Shown in pieces: positions 33,474 to 41,986 of a stretch of 64,000 bases of DNA; the stretch's first letter is position 1, and each line of letters begins with the position of its first letter. This DNA comes from UBA1546 sp049302185 (GTDB taxonomy: Bacteria > Nitrospirota > Thermodesulfovibrionia > Thermodesulfovibrionales > UBA1546). The translations under genes and the position numbers were made by a program. The stretch lies in contig JBAQLV010000007.1 in the NCBI GenBank assembly GCA_049302185.1, forward strand, positions 1-64,000. Reading direction: 5' to 3'. The notes beneath the pieces are model-generated. The model searched no databases. It saw nothing but the letters and a program-made list of their open reading frames with translations, and was not told where the DNA came from.

Positions 33474-33536
33474 TTGAAATACCTTATTGATACCGACTGG
33501 ATTATAGATCATCTCAATGGAATTGAATCTGACTGA
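33474..33536 (+). pseudogene. VapC (PIN-domain toxin) N-terminal stub
   Basis: TTG then KYLIDTDWIIDHLNGIESD and a stop: the first 20 residues of a VapC toxin with the first PIN-domain Asp. Just before it, IYEVKG and a stop resemble the end of a VapB antitoxin. The IS3 element abuts this remnant, which shows that a vapBC pair was destroyed here. Confidence 0.6.
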
Positions 33537-33546
33537 ACGAATGTGA

Positions 33547-34293
33547 ATGAATAAAGACATCTTAAATAAAATCGCCTCCATCAAATCCATCCTTGACGGC
33601 TATCGTCCTTTTTCAGACCATGTTGTCAAACAACTTAAGGACTACTACCGCATAGGACTGACATATACATCCAATGCAATTGAGGGCAACACGCTTACGG
33701 AGTCAGAGACAAAGGTTGTCATTGAAGATGGCATAACCATTGGCGGTAAATCCATGAGAGAGCATTACGAGGCTATAGGACATGCAAAGGCTTATGATCA
33801 TATTTACTCTCTGCTCGGAAAACCGATATCCGAAGAGGATGTCTTGTCCCTGCACAAGCTTTTTTTTCAGCAGATAGATCCTGAGAATGCAGGCAGATAC
33901 AGGCAAAAAAATGTAATCATTACCGGAACCGATTACCTGCCTCCTGATTCTCAGAAAGTTCCTGAACTGATGAAAAAACATATTGAAAACCTGAGCAGAA
34001 AAATTACAAATAAACACATTCTTGAGCAAGCAAGTGATCTGCATGCTGAATTTGAGTATATTCATCCATTTACAGACGGCAATGGTAGAATCGGAAGACT
34101 TCTTTTAAGTATCCTGAGCATGAAGAACGGCTACTGTCCTGTAATTGTTCCTCCGATTAGGCGGGCAGAATATATAGCCGCAGTGCGGAAGTCAAACAAG
34201 GGAGATTTGAATACCCTGCGAGCATTTATCCTGAGCGTTATTTACGAAGAGATGAAATCCCTGAAGAGACTTGTTGAAAGCCTTGCCAGATAA
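33547..34293 (+). CDS. Fic/DOC family protein (AMPylator)
   Basis: A 248-residue Fic protein. The active-site loop HPFTDGNGRIGR spans residues 173-184 with the catalytic His173. TSNAIEGN at about 41-48 matches the N-terminal (S/T)xxxE(G/N) inhibitory helix, with Glu46 expected to block productive ATP binding: a class II, self-inhibited Fic. It transfers AMP to target hydroxyls. There is no DNA-binding tail. It lies beside the vapC stub in a recombination-rich zone. Confidence 0.9.
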   Translation: MNKDILNKIASIKSILDGYRPFSDHVVKQLKDYYRIGLTYTSNAIEGNTLTESETKVVIEDGITIGGKSMREHYEAIGHAKAYDHIYSLLGKPISEEDVLSLHKLFFQQIDPENAGRYRQKNVIITGTDYLPPDSQKVPELMKKHIENLSRKITNKHILEQASDLHAEFEYIHPFTDGNGRIGRLLLSILSMKNGYCPVIVPPIRRAEYIAAVRKSNKGDLNTLRAFILSVIYEEMKSLKRLVESLAR

Positions 34294-34302
34294 GCCGGCA
34301 AC

Positions 34303-36678
34303 TTACCTCACCCATCTCTCCAATAAAAACTTCGCTCCTTCTTTATCCAATGGCTGATTTCCTGAGCCGCATTGAGGGTCTTGAATGCAGGAGGGGCATC
34401 CTTCCTCGCACGGACATTCTGATATAACTGTCAGCGCTGCCTTAAACCACTCATCCATAACATCAAACGCCCTTTTCGTCAGCCCGATTCCGCCTTCATA
34501 TCCGTCATATATAAATACCGCAGGCTTTTTAAATAGAGGGTAAAACGGATAGCTCAATCCTCCTATGTCTCCCTTATCGCATAAGGCAAAAAGGGGCATG
34601 CACGCTATTGATGCATGTTCAAATGCATGAAGGCTCCCTGCAAGGTCATAGCTGAGAGATTCCATGTCATTCTCTGTATCTTTATCTATCCTTAACCACA
34701 ATCCCTCTGTATCAAAAATATATTCAGGCATATCAAGGTCATGCCTTGAGAGCCTTGTCCTGTCAAAAATATTCTTCCTCTCATACCCTGTCACCCTGTT
34801 TTTCATCCTTAATCTGCCTCTGAAAACTTCCAGATGTTTCACCTTAAAATCCCCCCGCCCCCCCTTTACTAAAGGGGGGTGAGGGGGGATTATCTCTAAC
34901 TTTTTAATCTCCATCTCCTTAATAACCTCTGTTTCATCCTTTGTGCGCGCCTGAGTGTAATACAGGACATCAACCTCCTTGCAGATAACCTTTCTTTCTT
35001 CAATCAGGAGTTCCGATACCCTGTACTGCCTTCCGCGGTGGAGATAGATTGCACCCGGAAATGCCTCTCTGAATATCCTTGCCCCGCTCAAACCTCCGAT
35101 ATGCCTTCCGGATTCATCCACTATATCAAAAGGCTTTCCAATTGCCCTAATTTCAACCTCTCTGTGCGGCGTCCTGCTTCTTGAAAACCAGATATCGCCT
35201 TTTTTGCCGGGAGTTAACATCCCTTCCTGAACAAGTTCTTCTATCAGGGGCATAAGTTTTTCAATATCATAAACGCTGTCCCCAGCTCTCAGATATATCT
35301 CGGATGAGGCGCAGGGAAGATGTTTTTTAATGATATTCTTATTCTCTGGGTCTATGACTCCAGCCTCATGAGATTTTTCAAAGAAGGCATCAGGATGCCT
35401 CATAAAATACTGGTCAAGCGCATCCTGAATCGCAATCATCGCTATCAAAGATTCCTGCCCCTGCCTTCCAACCCGTCCTGCCCTCTGCCATGTGCTTGAT
35501 ATTGAACCCGGATAACCTATAAGAATGCATACATCAAGCCCGCCTATATCAACACCAAGTTCAAGGGCGCTTGTTGAAACAACGCCGAGGAGTTCACCGC
35601 TGAAGAGTTTCTGCTCTATCTCTCTTCTTTCCTTCGGAAGAAAACCTGCGCGATAGGGGCTAATTTTTTCGGCAAACTTAGGAGCCCTGTCAACAGTCCA
35701 CTTATATATAAGCTCTGTAATCTTTCTCGCCTTTGTGAATACAATGGTCTTCAATCCTGCCTCAAGGCATTTAATGAATAAAGCGGTTGCCTCTGTGTAA
35801 GGGCTTTCAAGCAACGGATTTATGAACATGAAGTGTCTTCCTGCCTGAGGAGCGCCGCTTTCTGTCACAGTCTTAAAAGGCAGTCCGATGAGTTCCTCTG
35901 CAATGTCCTTCGGATTCGCAATCGTAGCTGAACAGGCAATGAACTGAGGGTTTGAACCCCAGTAATTGCATATCCTTCTGAGCCTCCGCAATACATGGGC
36001 AACATTAGAGCCGAACACCCCGCGGTAGGTGTGTATCTCATCAACAACAACATACTTAAGATTTTTGAAAAACCCTTCCCATTTTGCATGAAAGGGGTTT
36101 ATTGCAAGATGGAGCATATCAGGGTTTGTGAATATGACATTAACGCGCGGGGGAAATTCTGTTTCCCCCGCGATCCCCCTTTGAAAAACCTTTCGTATCT
36201 TTCCCCTTCTGTATGCTGTAGTATCTCCGTCATAGACCTCTCCAAATCTCAATGGGGACTTTGTCCCACGTGCGAAATCTCCCTTAACACCAAGGACAGC
36301 TTCGCAAAGCTCATTAAGGTTCTTGACCTGATCCTGCTCAAGTCCTTTCAGAGGGAAAATATACAGGGCTCTGGTTTCAGGATTTTCAATTATGGATTCA
36401 ATAACAGGTATGTTATAGATAAGGCTTTTTCCGCTTGCAGTCGGAGTCATTACAACAATATTCTCGCCCTGCCTGATTAAATCAATCGCCTCAACCTGAT
36501 GGCTCCAGAACAACTCAATCCCATGATTCTTAAAAACCCTTCTTAATCTCTCATCAAGGTCAATCTTTTTATACAGTGGTTCTACGGGATGAATATACCT
36601 GTGCTCTGTTATTGAGGGGTTGAACCTGTCGTCTTTTTCAAGCGATTCAACAAGATTAATAACTGACATTTCTACCAT
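34303..36678 (-). CDS. DEAD/H-box helicase with DUF1998-type zinc tail (MrfA/Hrq1-like)
   Basis: A 791-residue superfamily 2 helicase. TPTASGKS at residues 78-85 is motif I, VDEIH motif II, SATIANP motif III, and GRVGRQGQ motif VI. The C-terminal CPCEEGCPSCIQDPQCGSGN is the four-Cys zinc site of MrfA (YprA), a DNA repair helicase that unwinds 3'-5' and acts in mitomycin C repair. Two palindromic repeats are carried in frame (34847-34892, 36146-36172). Otherwise intact. Confidence 0.88.
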   Translation of the reverse strand: MVEMSVINLVESLEKDDRFNPSITEHRYIHPVEPLYKKIDLDERLRRVFKNHGIELFWSHQVEAIDLIRQGENIVVMTPTASGKSLIYNIPVIESIIENPETRALYIFPLKGLEQDQVKNLNELCEAVLGVKGDFARGTKSPLRFGEVYDGDTTAYRRGKIRKVFQRGIAGETEFPPRVNVIFTNPDMLHLAINPFHAKWEGFFKNLKYVVVDEIHTYRGVFGSNVAHVLRRLRRICNYWGSNPQFIACSATIANPKDIAEELIGLPFKTVTESGAPQAGRHFMFINPLLESPYTEATALFIKCLEAGLKTIVFTKARKITELIYKWTVDRAPKFAEKISPYRAGFLPKERREIEQKLFSGELLGVVSTSALELGVDIGGLDVCILIGYPGSISSTWQRAGRVGRQGQESLIAMIAIQDALDQYFMRHPDAFFEKSHEAGVIDPENKNIIKKHLPCASSEIYLRAGDSVYDIEKLMPLIEELVQEGMLTPGKKGDIWFSRSRTPHREVEIRAIGKPFDIVDESGRHIGGLSGARIFREAFPGAIYLHRGRQYRVSELLIEERKVICKEVDVLYYTQARTKDETEVIKEMEIKKLEIIPPHPPLVKGGRGDFKVKHLEVFRGRLRMKNRVTGYERKNIFDRTRLSRHDLDMPEYIFDTEGLWLRIDKDTENDMESLSYDLAGSLHAFEHASIACMPLFALCDKGDIGGLSYPFYPLFKKPAVFIYDGYEGGIGLTKRAFDVMDEWFKAALTVISECPCEEGCPSCIQDPQCGSGNQPLDKEGAKFLLERWVR
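34847..34892. repeat. Palindromic C/G-run repeat inserted in frame in the helicase gene
   Basis: CCCCCCCTTTACTAAAGGGG with flanking C6 and G6 runs forms a long palindrome, translated on the minus strand as IIPPHPPLVKGGRGDF between two ordinary helicase segments. It is the same family as the tract at 11962-12039 in the lipid kinase gene. Confidence 0.75.
36146..36172. repeat. Perfect 11-bp hairpin inserted in frame in the helicase gene
   Basis: CGCGGGGGAAA (36146-36156) and TTTCCCCCGCG (36162-36172) flank TTCTG. The translated stretch (AGETEFPPRVN) sits just before the conserved IFTNPDML motif, where homologs are expected to be short. Confidence 0.65.
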
Positions 36679-36747
36679 TCTATTCCATAAATGACAGACA
36701 CAAATAACGGTGAAGAACTGTTAGAGACAGCACACTAATAGATTCCT

Positions 36748-37407
36748 CTAAGAGTCTTCTTCATCACCTGACCACCCGTATTCACCTATCAAAGGCACAA
36801 ACACACACGGCACATGCAATTGTTCCGACAAAGCGCCTTTGGATTTTTTTACAATCAGAAGCTGCTGCGAAAACCGTATTCCAACAGGGGCAATAATTAT
36901 TCCTCCGTCAGATAACTGCTCTATCAAAGGCTCTGGAATCTTTGGTGAACCAGCTGTTATCAGTATCCTGTCAAAAGGAGACTTTTCAGGCAAGCCGAGC
37001 GTGCCGTCGCCTGTTATGACACGGATATTATTATATCCCAGCGCCTGAAACCTCTCCTCTGCCTTTTTAGCAAGCAAAGCTTTTCGCTCTATTGTGAAAA
37101 CCTCCATGGAAAGCTCTGCAAGGATTGCTGCCTGATAACCTGAACCTGTTCCTATCTCAAGGACTTTTTCATCCCCCTTAAGCTCAAGAAGTTCTGTCAT
37201 TATCGCAACCATATACGGCTGTGAGATTGTCTGCTCATCGCCGATTGGAAGCGCCATGTCAGCATAAGCATTGTGCTGCATATAATCATCAACAAAAAGA
37301 TGTCTCGGCACCTTTCTCATTGCAGATAGGACTCGTTCATCCTTTATTCCCCTCGGAATAAGCTGGGTATCAACCATCAAATCTCTTAATCTCTTAAAAT
37401 CTTCCAT
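36748..37407 (-). CDS. pcm: Protein-L-isoaspartate O-methyltransferase
   Basis: A roughly 219-residue SAM-dependent methyltransferase that repairs isoaspartyl residues. MVDTQLIPRGIKDERVLSAM, RHLFV, GDEQTISQPYMVA and the SAM site EIGTGSGYQAAILAEL are family hallmarks. I start at MEDFKRL (37407); MNDMED at 37416 is possible. It is separated from the next gene by a repeat. Confidence 0.93.
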   Translation of the reverse strand: MEDFKRLRDLMVDTQLIPRGIKDERVLSAMRKVPRHLFVDDYMQHNAYADMALPIGDEQTISQPYMVAIMTELLELKGDEKVLEIGTGSGYQAAILAELSMEVFTIERKALLAKKAEERFQALGYNNIRVITGDGTLGLPEKSPFDRILITAGSPKIPEPLIEQLSDGGIIIAPVGIRFSQQLLIVKKSKGALSEQLHVPCVFVPLIGEYGWSGDEEDS

Positions 37408-37416
37408 ATCGTTCAC

Positions 37417-37496
37417 GATGCAAGATACATGATACAGGATGCATGATACTTGTCTCTACTCTTACAACTTGTATCCTGCATCATGAATCGTGCATC
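37417..37496. repeat. 24-bp imperfect inverted repeat between pcm and the FAD oxidoreductase gene
   Basis: The left arm GATGCAAGATACATGATACA... (37417-37440) and right arm (37473-37496) match at 21 of 24 positions as an inverted repeat. The right arm overlaps the 3' end of the FAD gene and supplies its last codons and stop, so repeat insertion has rewritten that C-terminus. The unit GATGCATGATAC also repeats directly. Confidence 0.6.
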
Positions 37497-38869
37497 CTTT
37501 CTAAGATTTCTCTTGCCGCTATAATCCCTGACACCGATGCCTGAACCAGCCCTCTGCTCACACCTGCGCCGTCTCCGACAGCAAAGAGATTTTTAACCTC
37601 TGTCTCAAGGTTTCTGGTCAGGGTTAACTGCATTGAATAAAATTTAACCTCCACTCCGTAAAGAAGCGTATGTTTTGAATTCACTCCCGGCGCAATCTTA
37701 TCAAGGGCGTCAATCATCTCAAGGATATCCGAGAGATAACGGTAAGGTATAACAAAACTCAAATCTCCGGGAGTTGCATCTTTCAAAGTGGGCTGGACCA
37801 TTCCTTTCGCTATTCTCTCAGGCGTTGAACGTCTTCCTGTCTGCAGGTCTCCAAGCCGCTGTACAATAACGCCCCTGCCGATGAAGTTAGCCAGCCTTGC
37901 AATATATCTTCCGTAAGATATGGGTTCATCAAACGGCTCTGTAAAAAATGTGCTTACAAGGAGGGCAAAATTTGTGTTGCCGGTTTTTCTGTCAGCATAG
38001 CTGTGCCCGTTCACTGTCCAGATACCTTTCAGATATTCTTTTACGACCTCGCCGTAAGGGTTAACGCAGAAGGTTCTTACCTTATCGTCAAATTTCTTTG
38101 AATAGAAGATTAATTTCGGCTCGTATGTAATGCTCGTAAGATGTTCAAAAACAGAGGCAGGGATTTCAACCCTTACTCCTATGTCAACAGGGTTCTGAAG
38201 CAGGGTAAGATGAAGACGCCTTGCTTCTTTTTCAAGCCACCTTGAACCTTCCCTGCCGGGAGCCAGTATCACATAATCAGAGTAGATTTTATCTCCGTTT
38301 TTGAGTCTGATTCCAACAGCCCTTCCCTTTTCCACAAGAACACTTTCAGCATCTGCGCCGAATAACGTTTCAACTTTATCATTCAGCGACTTTTTTACCT
38401 TCTTAAGCAAAACCCTGCACCTGTCCGTGCCTATATGCCTTATCCTTGAAGGTATGAATACAATATCGTTTTTGGATGCAAGCCTCTCTATTTTCTGAAT
38501 TTCCTCTCTGCTTCCTCCGTAAGCCTTTTTAGGGGCGCCGTATTTAATGTAGATGCTGTCGGCATAGTCTATCAACGACTGAAGCGTATCGTTGTCTGTA
38601 TATCTTAGAAGAAATCCGCCGATATCAGGCGAGAGGTTCAGTTTTCCGTCGCTGAATGCGCCGGCCCCGCCCCATCCGCTGAGAAGAGCGCACTCAGGGC
38701 ATGCCTTGCAGGATACATCTTTTATCATCATTGGGCATTTTCTCTGGTCTATATCCCTGCCCTTTTCTACAATGAGTACCTTTGCACTCTTCTTTTTATT
38801 AACAAGTTCCAGCGCAGAAAAAATACCCGCAGGGCCTGCGCCGACTATTATGACATCGTATTTTTTCAT
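37481..38869 (-). CDS. FAD-dependent oxidoreductase (COG2509-like)
   Basis: A 462-residue flavoprotein. GAGPAGIFSALELV at about residues 10-23 binds FAD; CPMMIKDVSCKACPECALL is a conserved Cys-rich insert; and SGWGGAGAFSDGKLNLS is the signature of the uncharacterised FAD-dependent dehydrogenase family. The end has LFAVGDGAGVSRGLVQAS. Function is unknown. The start overlaps the end of surE by 4 bases, which implies co-transcription. Confidence 0.82.
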   Translation of the reverse strand: MKKYDVIIVGAGPAGIFSALELVNKKKSAKVLIVEKGRDIDQRKCPMMIKDVSCKACPECALLSGWGGAGAFSDGKLNLSPDIGGFLLRYTDNDTLQSLIDYADSIYIKYGAPKKAYGGSREEIQKIERLASKNDIVFIPSRIRHIGTDRCRVLLKKVKKSLNDKVETLFGADAESVLVEKGRAVGIRLKNGDKIYSDYVILAPGREGSRWLEKEARRLHLTLLQNPVDIGVRVEIPASVFEHLTSITYEPKLIFYSKKFDDKVRTFCVNPYGEVVKEYLKGIWTVNGHSYADRKTGNTNFALLVSTFFTEPFDEPISYGRYIARLANFIGRGVIVQRLGDLQTGRRSTPERIAKGMVQPTLKDATPGDLSFVIPYRYLSDILEMIDALDKIAPGVNSKHTLLYGVEVKFYSMQLTLTRNLETEVKNLFAVGDGAGVSRGLVQASVSGIIAAREILERMHDS

Positions 38870-39636
38870 GCTTGCTTGTGTACTGGAAACAAGGTTTTCT
38901 GCAAAAACTCCAGCGCGCTGTAATTCGTCAGATCAAGGTGTATGGGCGTTATGGAGACATAGCCTTTTTGAACGGCATTAATATCTGTGTCCTCTCCGTG
39001 CTCCCAGTAAGGAGTGCCTCCCCCTATCCAGAAATGCTTCTCTCCCTTCGGGTCATATGTCTCCTGGATAGCATTGTCATATATGCGTTTCCCCTGCCTT
39101 GTGAATTTCACCCCGTGAATGTTTTCTTTTTTTACATTCGGCAGGTTGACATTAAGAAGGGTATCGTAAGGAAGCGATTTTTCAAGCGCATACTTTGCGA
39201 TTTCAATGGAATAGTAAGCCGCTGTATCAAAGTGGAAATCCTTTTCGCCTGCTATTGAGACGGCAAAAGACGGTATTCCCATTATAGTGCCCTCTATAGC
39301 CGCCGATACAGTGCCTGAATAGGTAATATCATCACCGACATTTCCGCCTTTGTTGATGCCTGAGACAATGAGCGCGGGCTTTTCAGGCAGTATCTTGTTA
39401 ACGCCTATTGCAACACAGTCCGTCGGAGTTCCGTTGACTGCATAAATATGGTCACTTAGTTCTTCAGCCTTCAGCGGCCTGTGCAATGTTAATGCGTGGC
39501 TTACAGCGCTTCTTTCCCTGTCAGGCGCAACAATATAGGCATCTCCAAGTTCTTTCATTGCACTGAAAAGCGCAATAATCCCCCGCGAATGCACTCCATC
39601 ATCATTTGTGACAAGGATAACAGCTCTACGAGTCAT
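38866..39636 (-). CDS. surE: 5'/3'-nucleotidase SurE
   Basis: A 256-residue survival protein with the metal-binding start ILVTNDDGVHSRGI, then VAPDRERSAVSHALTLH and SGINKGGNVGDDITYSGTVSAAIEG. It removes phosphate from nucleoside monophosphates and short polyphosphates. The start MTRRAVIL at 39636 is chosen because the upstream residues are hydrophobic and not family-like. In many bacteria surE is adjacent to pcm; here they are separated by one gene. Confidence 0.93.
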   Translation of the reverse strand: MTRRAVILVTNDDGVHSRGIIALFSAMKELGDAYIVAPDRERSAVSHALTLHRPLKAEELSDHIYAVNGTPTDCVAIGVNKILPEKPALIVSGINKGGNVGDDITYSGTVSAAIEGTIMGIPSFAVSIAGEKDFHFDTAAYYSIEIAKYALEKSLPYDTLLNVNLPNVKKENIHGVKFTRQGKRIYDNAIQETYDPKGEKHFWIGGGTPYWEHGEDTDINAVQKGYVSITPIHLDLTNYSALEFLQKTLFPVHKQA

Positions 39637-39687
39637 GACCATTAAATATTGTATCACAATCCATAACATGCTGGCATAATACTAAGG

Positions 39688-39822
39688 AGTTCATAAGTAA
39701 AACCTCATAGTTTGTCATTCCCGCAGTCAGTAAGCGGGAATCCAGACAGTTAAGGAACTGGATGCCCGATTAAAAACTTCGGGCATGACGGATAAAGTTT
39801 TATGTGTCTTTACTTATGAACT
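39688..39822. repeat. MITE-like element with AGTTCATAAGTAAA termini
   Basis: A perfect 14-bp terminal inverted repeat, AGTTCATAAGTAAA, at 39688-39701 and complement at 39809-39822, bounds 135 bases. Inside is GTCATTCCCGC...GCGGGAATCC, the same core hairpin as in the element at 23153-23329 and the repeat at 58966-59059. It encodes nothing. Confidence 0.7.
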
Positions 39823-39872
39823 GATTAGTAAGATGGAAAGAGGGAATAAATTATGGTAGCATTGGTATAAAT

Positions 39873-40835
39873 ATGAGAGATTATCTGACAGAATATAGGA
39901 ATTTCTCCTTTACGGTACCTGAAAAATTCTCTTTTCCGCTTGATGTCTTTGACAAGTGGAAAGACAGACAGGCACTTTACTGGACAGACGGCATTGATGA
40001 ATTAAAACTCCTCTCATCAAAAGGCGCAAGCGCTCTCAAAAACAGGGGGATTGAGGGGGGTTATTAAAGGGGAAATAGGGAAATTATATAGTAAAAGACA
40101 GGGATGGCATAATTACATTAAAGAAAGAGATACAGCAGACGCCTTTGAAGGAGAAAGTACTTTTTCATCAGAGCCGGCACTAATCTATTTCACATCAGGC
40201 ACAACAGGCCCGCCGAAAATGGTGCTTCATACGCAGGCATCCTACCCTTTTGCGCACATGATAACAGGAAAATACTGGCTTGACCTTAAGCCCGGCGATA
40301 TCCACTGGAATCTCTCAGACCCCGGATGGGCAAAGGCAGCATGGTCAAGCCTGTTTGGCCCGTGGCATATGGGAGCGGCAATATTTTCATTTTACAGAAA
40401 AGAAAAGTTTGATCCTTCACTGACAATGGAAATCCTGCAGAAATATCCTATAACAACATTCTGCGGGCCTCCGACAGCTTACAGGATGATGGTAAAAGAG
40501 ATACCTGCATCTCAAGACTTCACATTTAAATCCATGCGCCATTTTGTTGCAGCTGGTGAGCCTCTTAACAAAGAGATAATTGGGATCTGGAAAGAGAGAA
40601 GAGGGATGTATATTTATGACGGTTACGGGCAGACAGAGACAAGGCATTTATTGTCTTAACGCGGGGATTCAGACCCTCGAATGCCCTCATAAAAGAACTG
40701 CAGGAATTTGTGAAGAACCGCACAGCGCCGTATAAGTATCCGCGCAAGATTGAATTCGTTGATGACCTGCCTAAAACCATAAGCGGAAAAATAAAGAGAA
40801 AGGAACTGAAAATGAAGGAATTCGGAAGGACTTAA
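39873..40835 (+). pseudogene. Acyl-CoA synthetase (AMP-forming), collapsed by internal deletions
   Basis: Three pieces of a normal 550-residue acyl/acetyl-CoA ligase survive in 963 bases. Piece 1 (39873-40067) is the N-terminus. Piece 2 (about 40070-40659) has YFTSGTTGPPKMVLHT and YDGYGQTET. Piece 3, in another frame (40650-40835), has TISGKIKRKELK with the catalytic Lys. The middle between GQTET and RGFRPS is lost, and a G-rich dispersed repeat (40037-40073) sits at the first junction. It is inactive. Confidence 0.9.
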
Positions 40836-40893
40836 AATTTCCTCTTCCAAAATCAGTGCGAATGTGATAGCATCAAGAACACTTTTCCTGCTT

Positions 40894-40923
40894 ACCCCGT
40901 TTAGAGTTAAATCTCTAACGGGG
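40894..40923. repeat. Hairpin of the CCCCGTTAGAG family, upstream of purM
   Basis: ACCCCGTTTAGAG pairs with CTCTAACGGGG around TTAAAT, an 11-bp stem with one bulge, 32 bases before the purM ATG. A similar hairpin precedes argG at 46635-46659, and a third lies inside the element at 23153. It might act as a terminator or stability element, or just be a dispersed repeat. Confidence 0.55.
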
Positions 40924-40954
40924 CTTAATTCAAAACCGGGGGGCTTTACATTTA

Positions 40955-41986
40955 ATGGATGGACTTACCTACAAAAAGGCTGGTGTTGATATTGATGAGG
41001 GAGACAGATTTATAAGCCTGATTTCTCCAATGGCAAAAAAGACATTCAGGCCTGAGGTCATTACAGACATCGGCTCATTCAATTCGCTCTTTAAACTTGA
41101 CACAGATAAATACAAACAGCCCGTGCTTGTCAGCGGCACAGACGGCGTAGGCACAAAGCTGAAGATAGCGTTCATGACGGACAAGCATGACACAGTCGGC
41201 ATTGACCTTGTTGCCATGTGCATAAATGATATTCTTACCAGCGGCGCAGAGCCTTTGTTCTTCCTTGATTATTTTGCAACAGGCAAACTTAAACCTGAAA
41301 AAGCAGCAGAGGTCATCAAGGGAATAGCTGAAGGATGTAAACAGGCAGGCTGCTCTTTAATAGGCGGAGAGACTGCTGAGATGCCCGGATTCTACCCTGA
41401 AGGAGAATACGACCTTGCAGGCTTTGCCGTGGGAGTGGTTGATAAGGATAAAATAATAAACGGCTCTGATATAAAGGAGGGCGATGTTCTCATAGGGCTT
41501 GCATCAAGCGGGCTTCACAGCAATGGATATTCCCTTGTAAGAAAACTGTTTTTTGACGTAAAGAAAATGGATGCTGATACTTACATCTCAGAACTCGGAA
41601 CCTCTCTCGGAGAAGAACTCCTTAAACCGACAAAAATTTACGTAAAGGCATTTAACATTATAAAAGATAAAATCAGGGTAAAAGGCATGGCTCATATTAC
41701 AGGCGGAGGCATTTCAGGGAATCTGCCGAGGATATTCCCAGGGGGAGTAAGCGCCATTATCAATGAACGTTCATGGACGCCTCCTTCTATATTCCACCTG
41801 ATAAAAGAGATGGGCAATGTGCCCCTTGACGACATGAGGATGACTTTTAATATGGGAATAGGGTATATTATTGCCATCCCCGAGGCTGAATCAAAAAATG
41901 CAATATCTATTCTAAATGCGGCAGGGGTTGATTCTTTTGTGATAGGCAATATTGAGAAAGGAGGTCAGGGCGTAAGATATGCATAG
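40955..41986 (+). CDS. purM: Phosphoribosylformylglycinamidine cyclo-ligase (AIR synthetase)
   Basis: A 343-residue purine biosynthesis enzyme. YKKAGVDIDEGDRFISLI, SGTDGVGTKLKIA, GIDLVAMCINDILTSGAEPLFFLDYFATG and GGETAEMPGFY are strongly conserved. It closes the imidazole ring of AIR using ATP. It overlaps the M23 peptidase gene by 8 bases. Confidence 0.95.
   Translation: MDGLTYKKAGVDIDEGDRFISLISPMAKKTFRPEVITDIGSFNSLFKLDTDKYKQPVLVSGTDGVGTKLKIAFMTDKHDTVGIDLVAMCINDILTSGAEPLFFLDYFATGKLKPEKAAEVIKGIAEGCKQAGCSLIGGETAEMPGFYPEGEYDLAGFAVGVVDKDKIINGSDIKEGDVLIGLASSGLHSNGYSLVRKLFFDVKKMDADTYISELGTSLGEELLKPTKIYVKAFNIIKDKIRVKGMAHITGGGISGNLPRIFPGGVSAIINERSWTPPSIFHLIKEMGNVPLDDMRMTFNMGIGYIIAIPEAESKNAISILNAAGVDSFVIGNIEKGGQGVRYA

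Noticed and set aside
34303..36678. Helicase as part of a defence island with the restriction genes
   Set aside because: It is more than 23 kb from the restriction locus and has the zinc tail of the MrfA repair helicase family, with pcm and surE-type housekeeping genes beside it.
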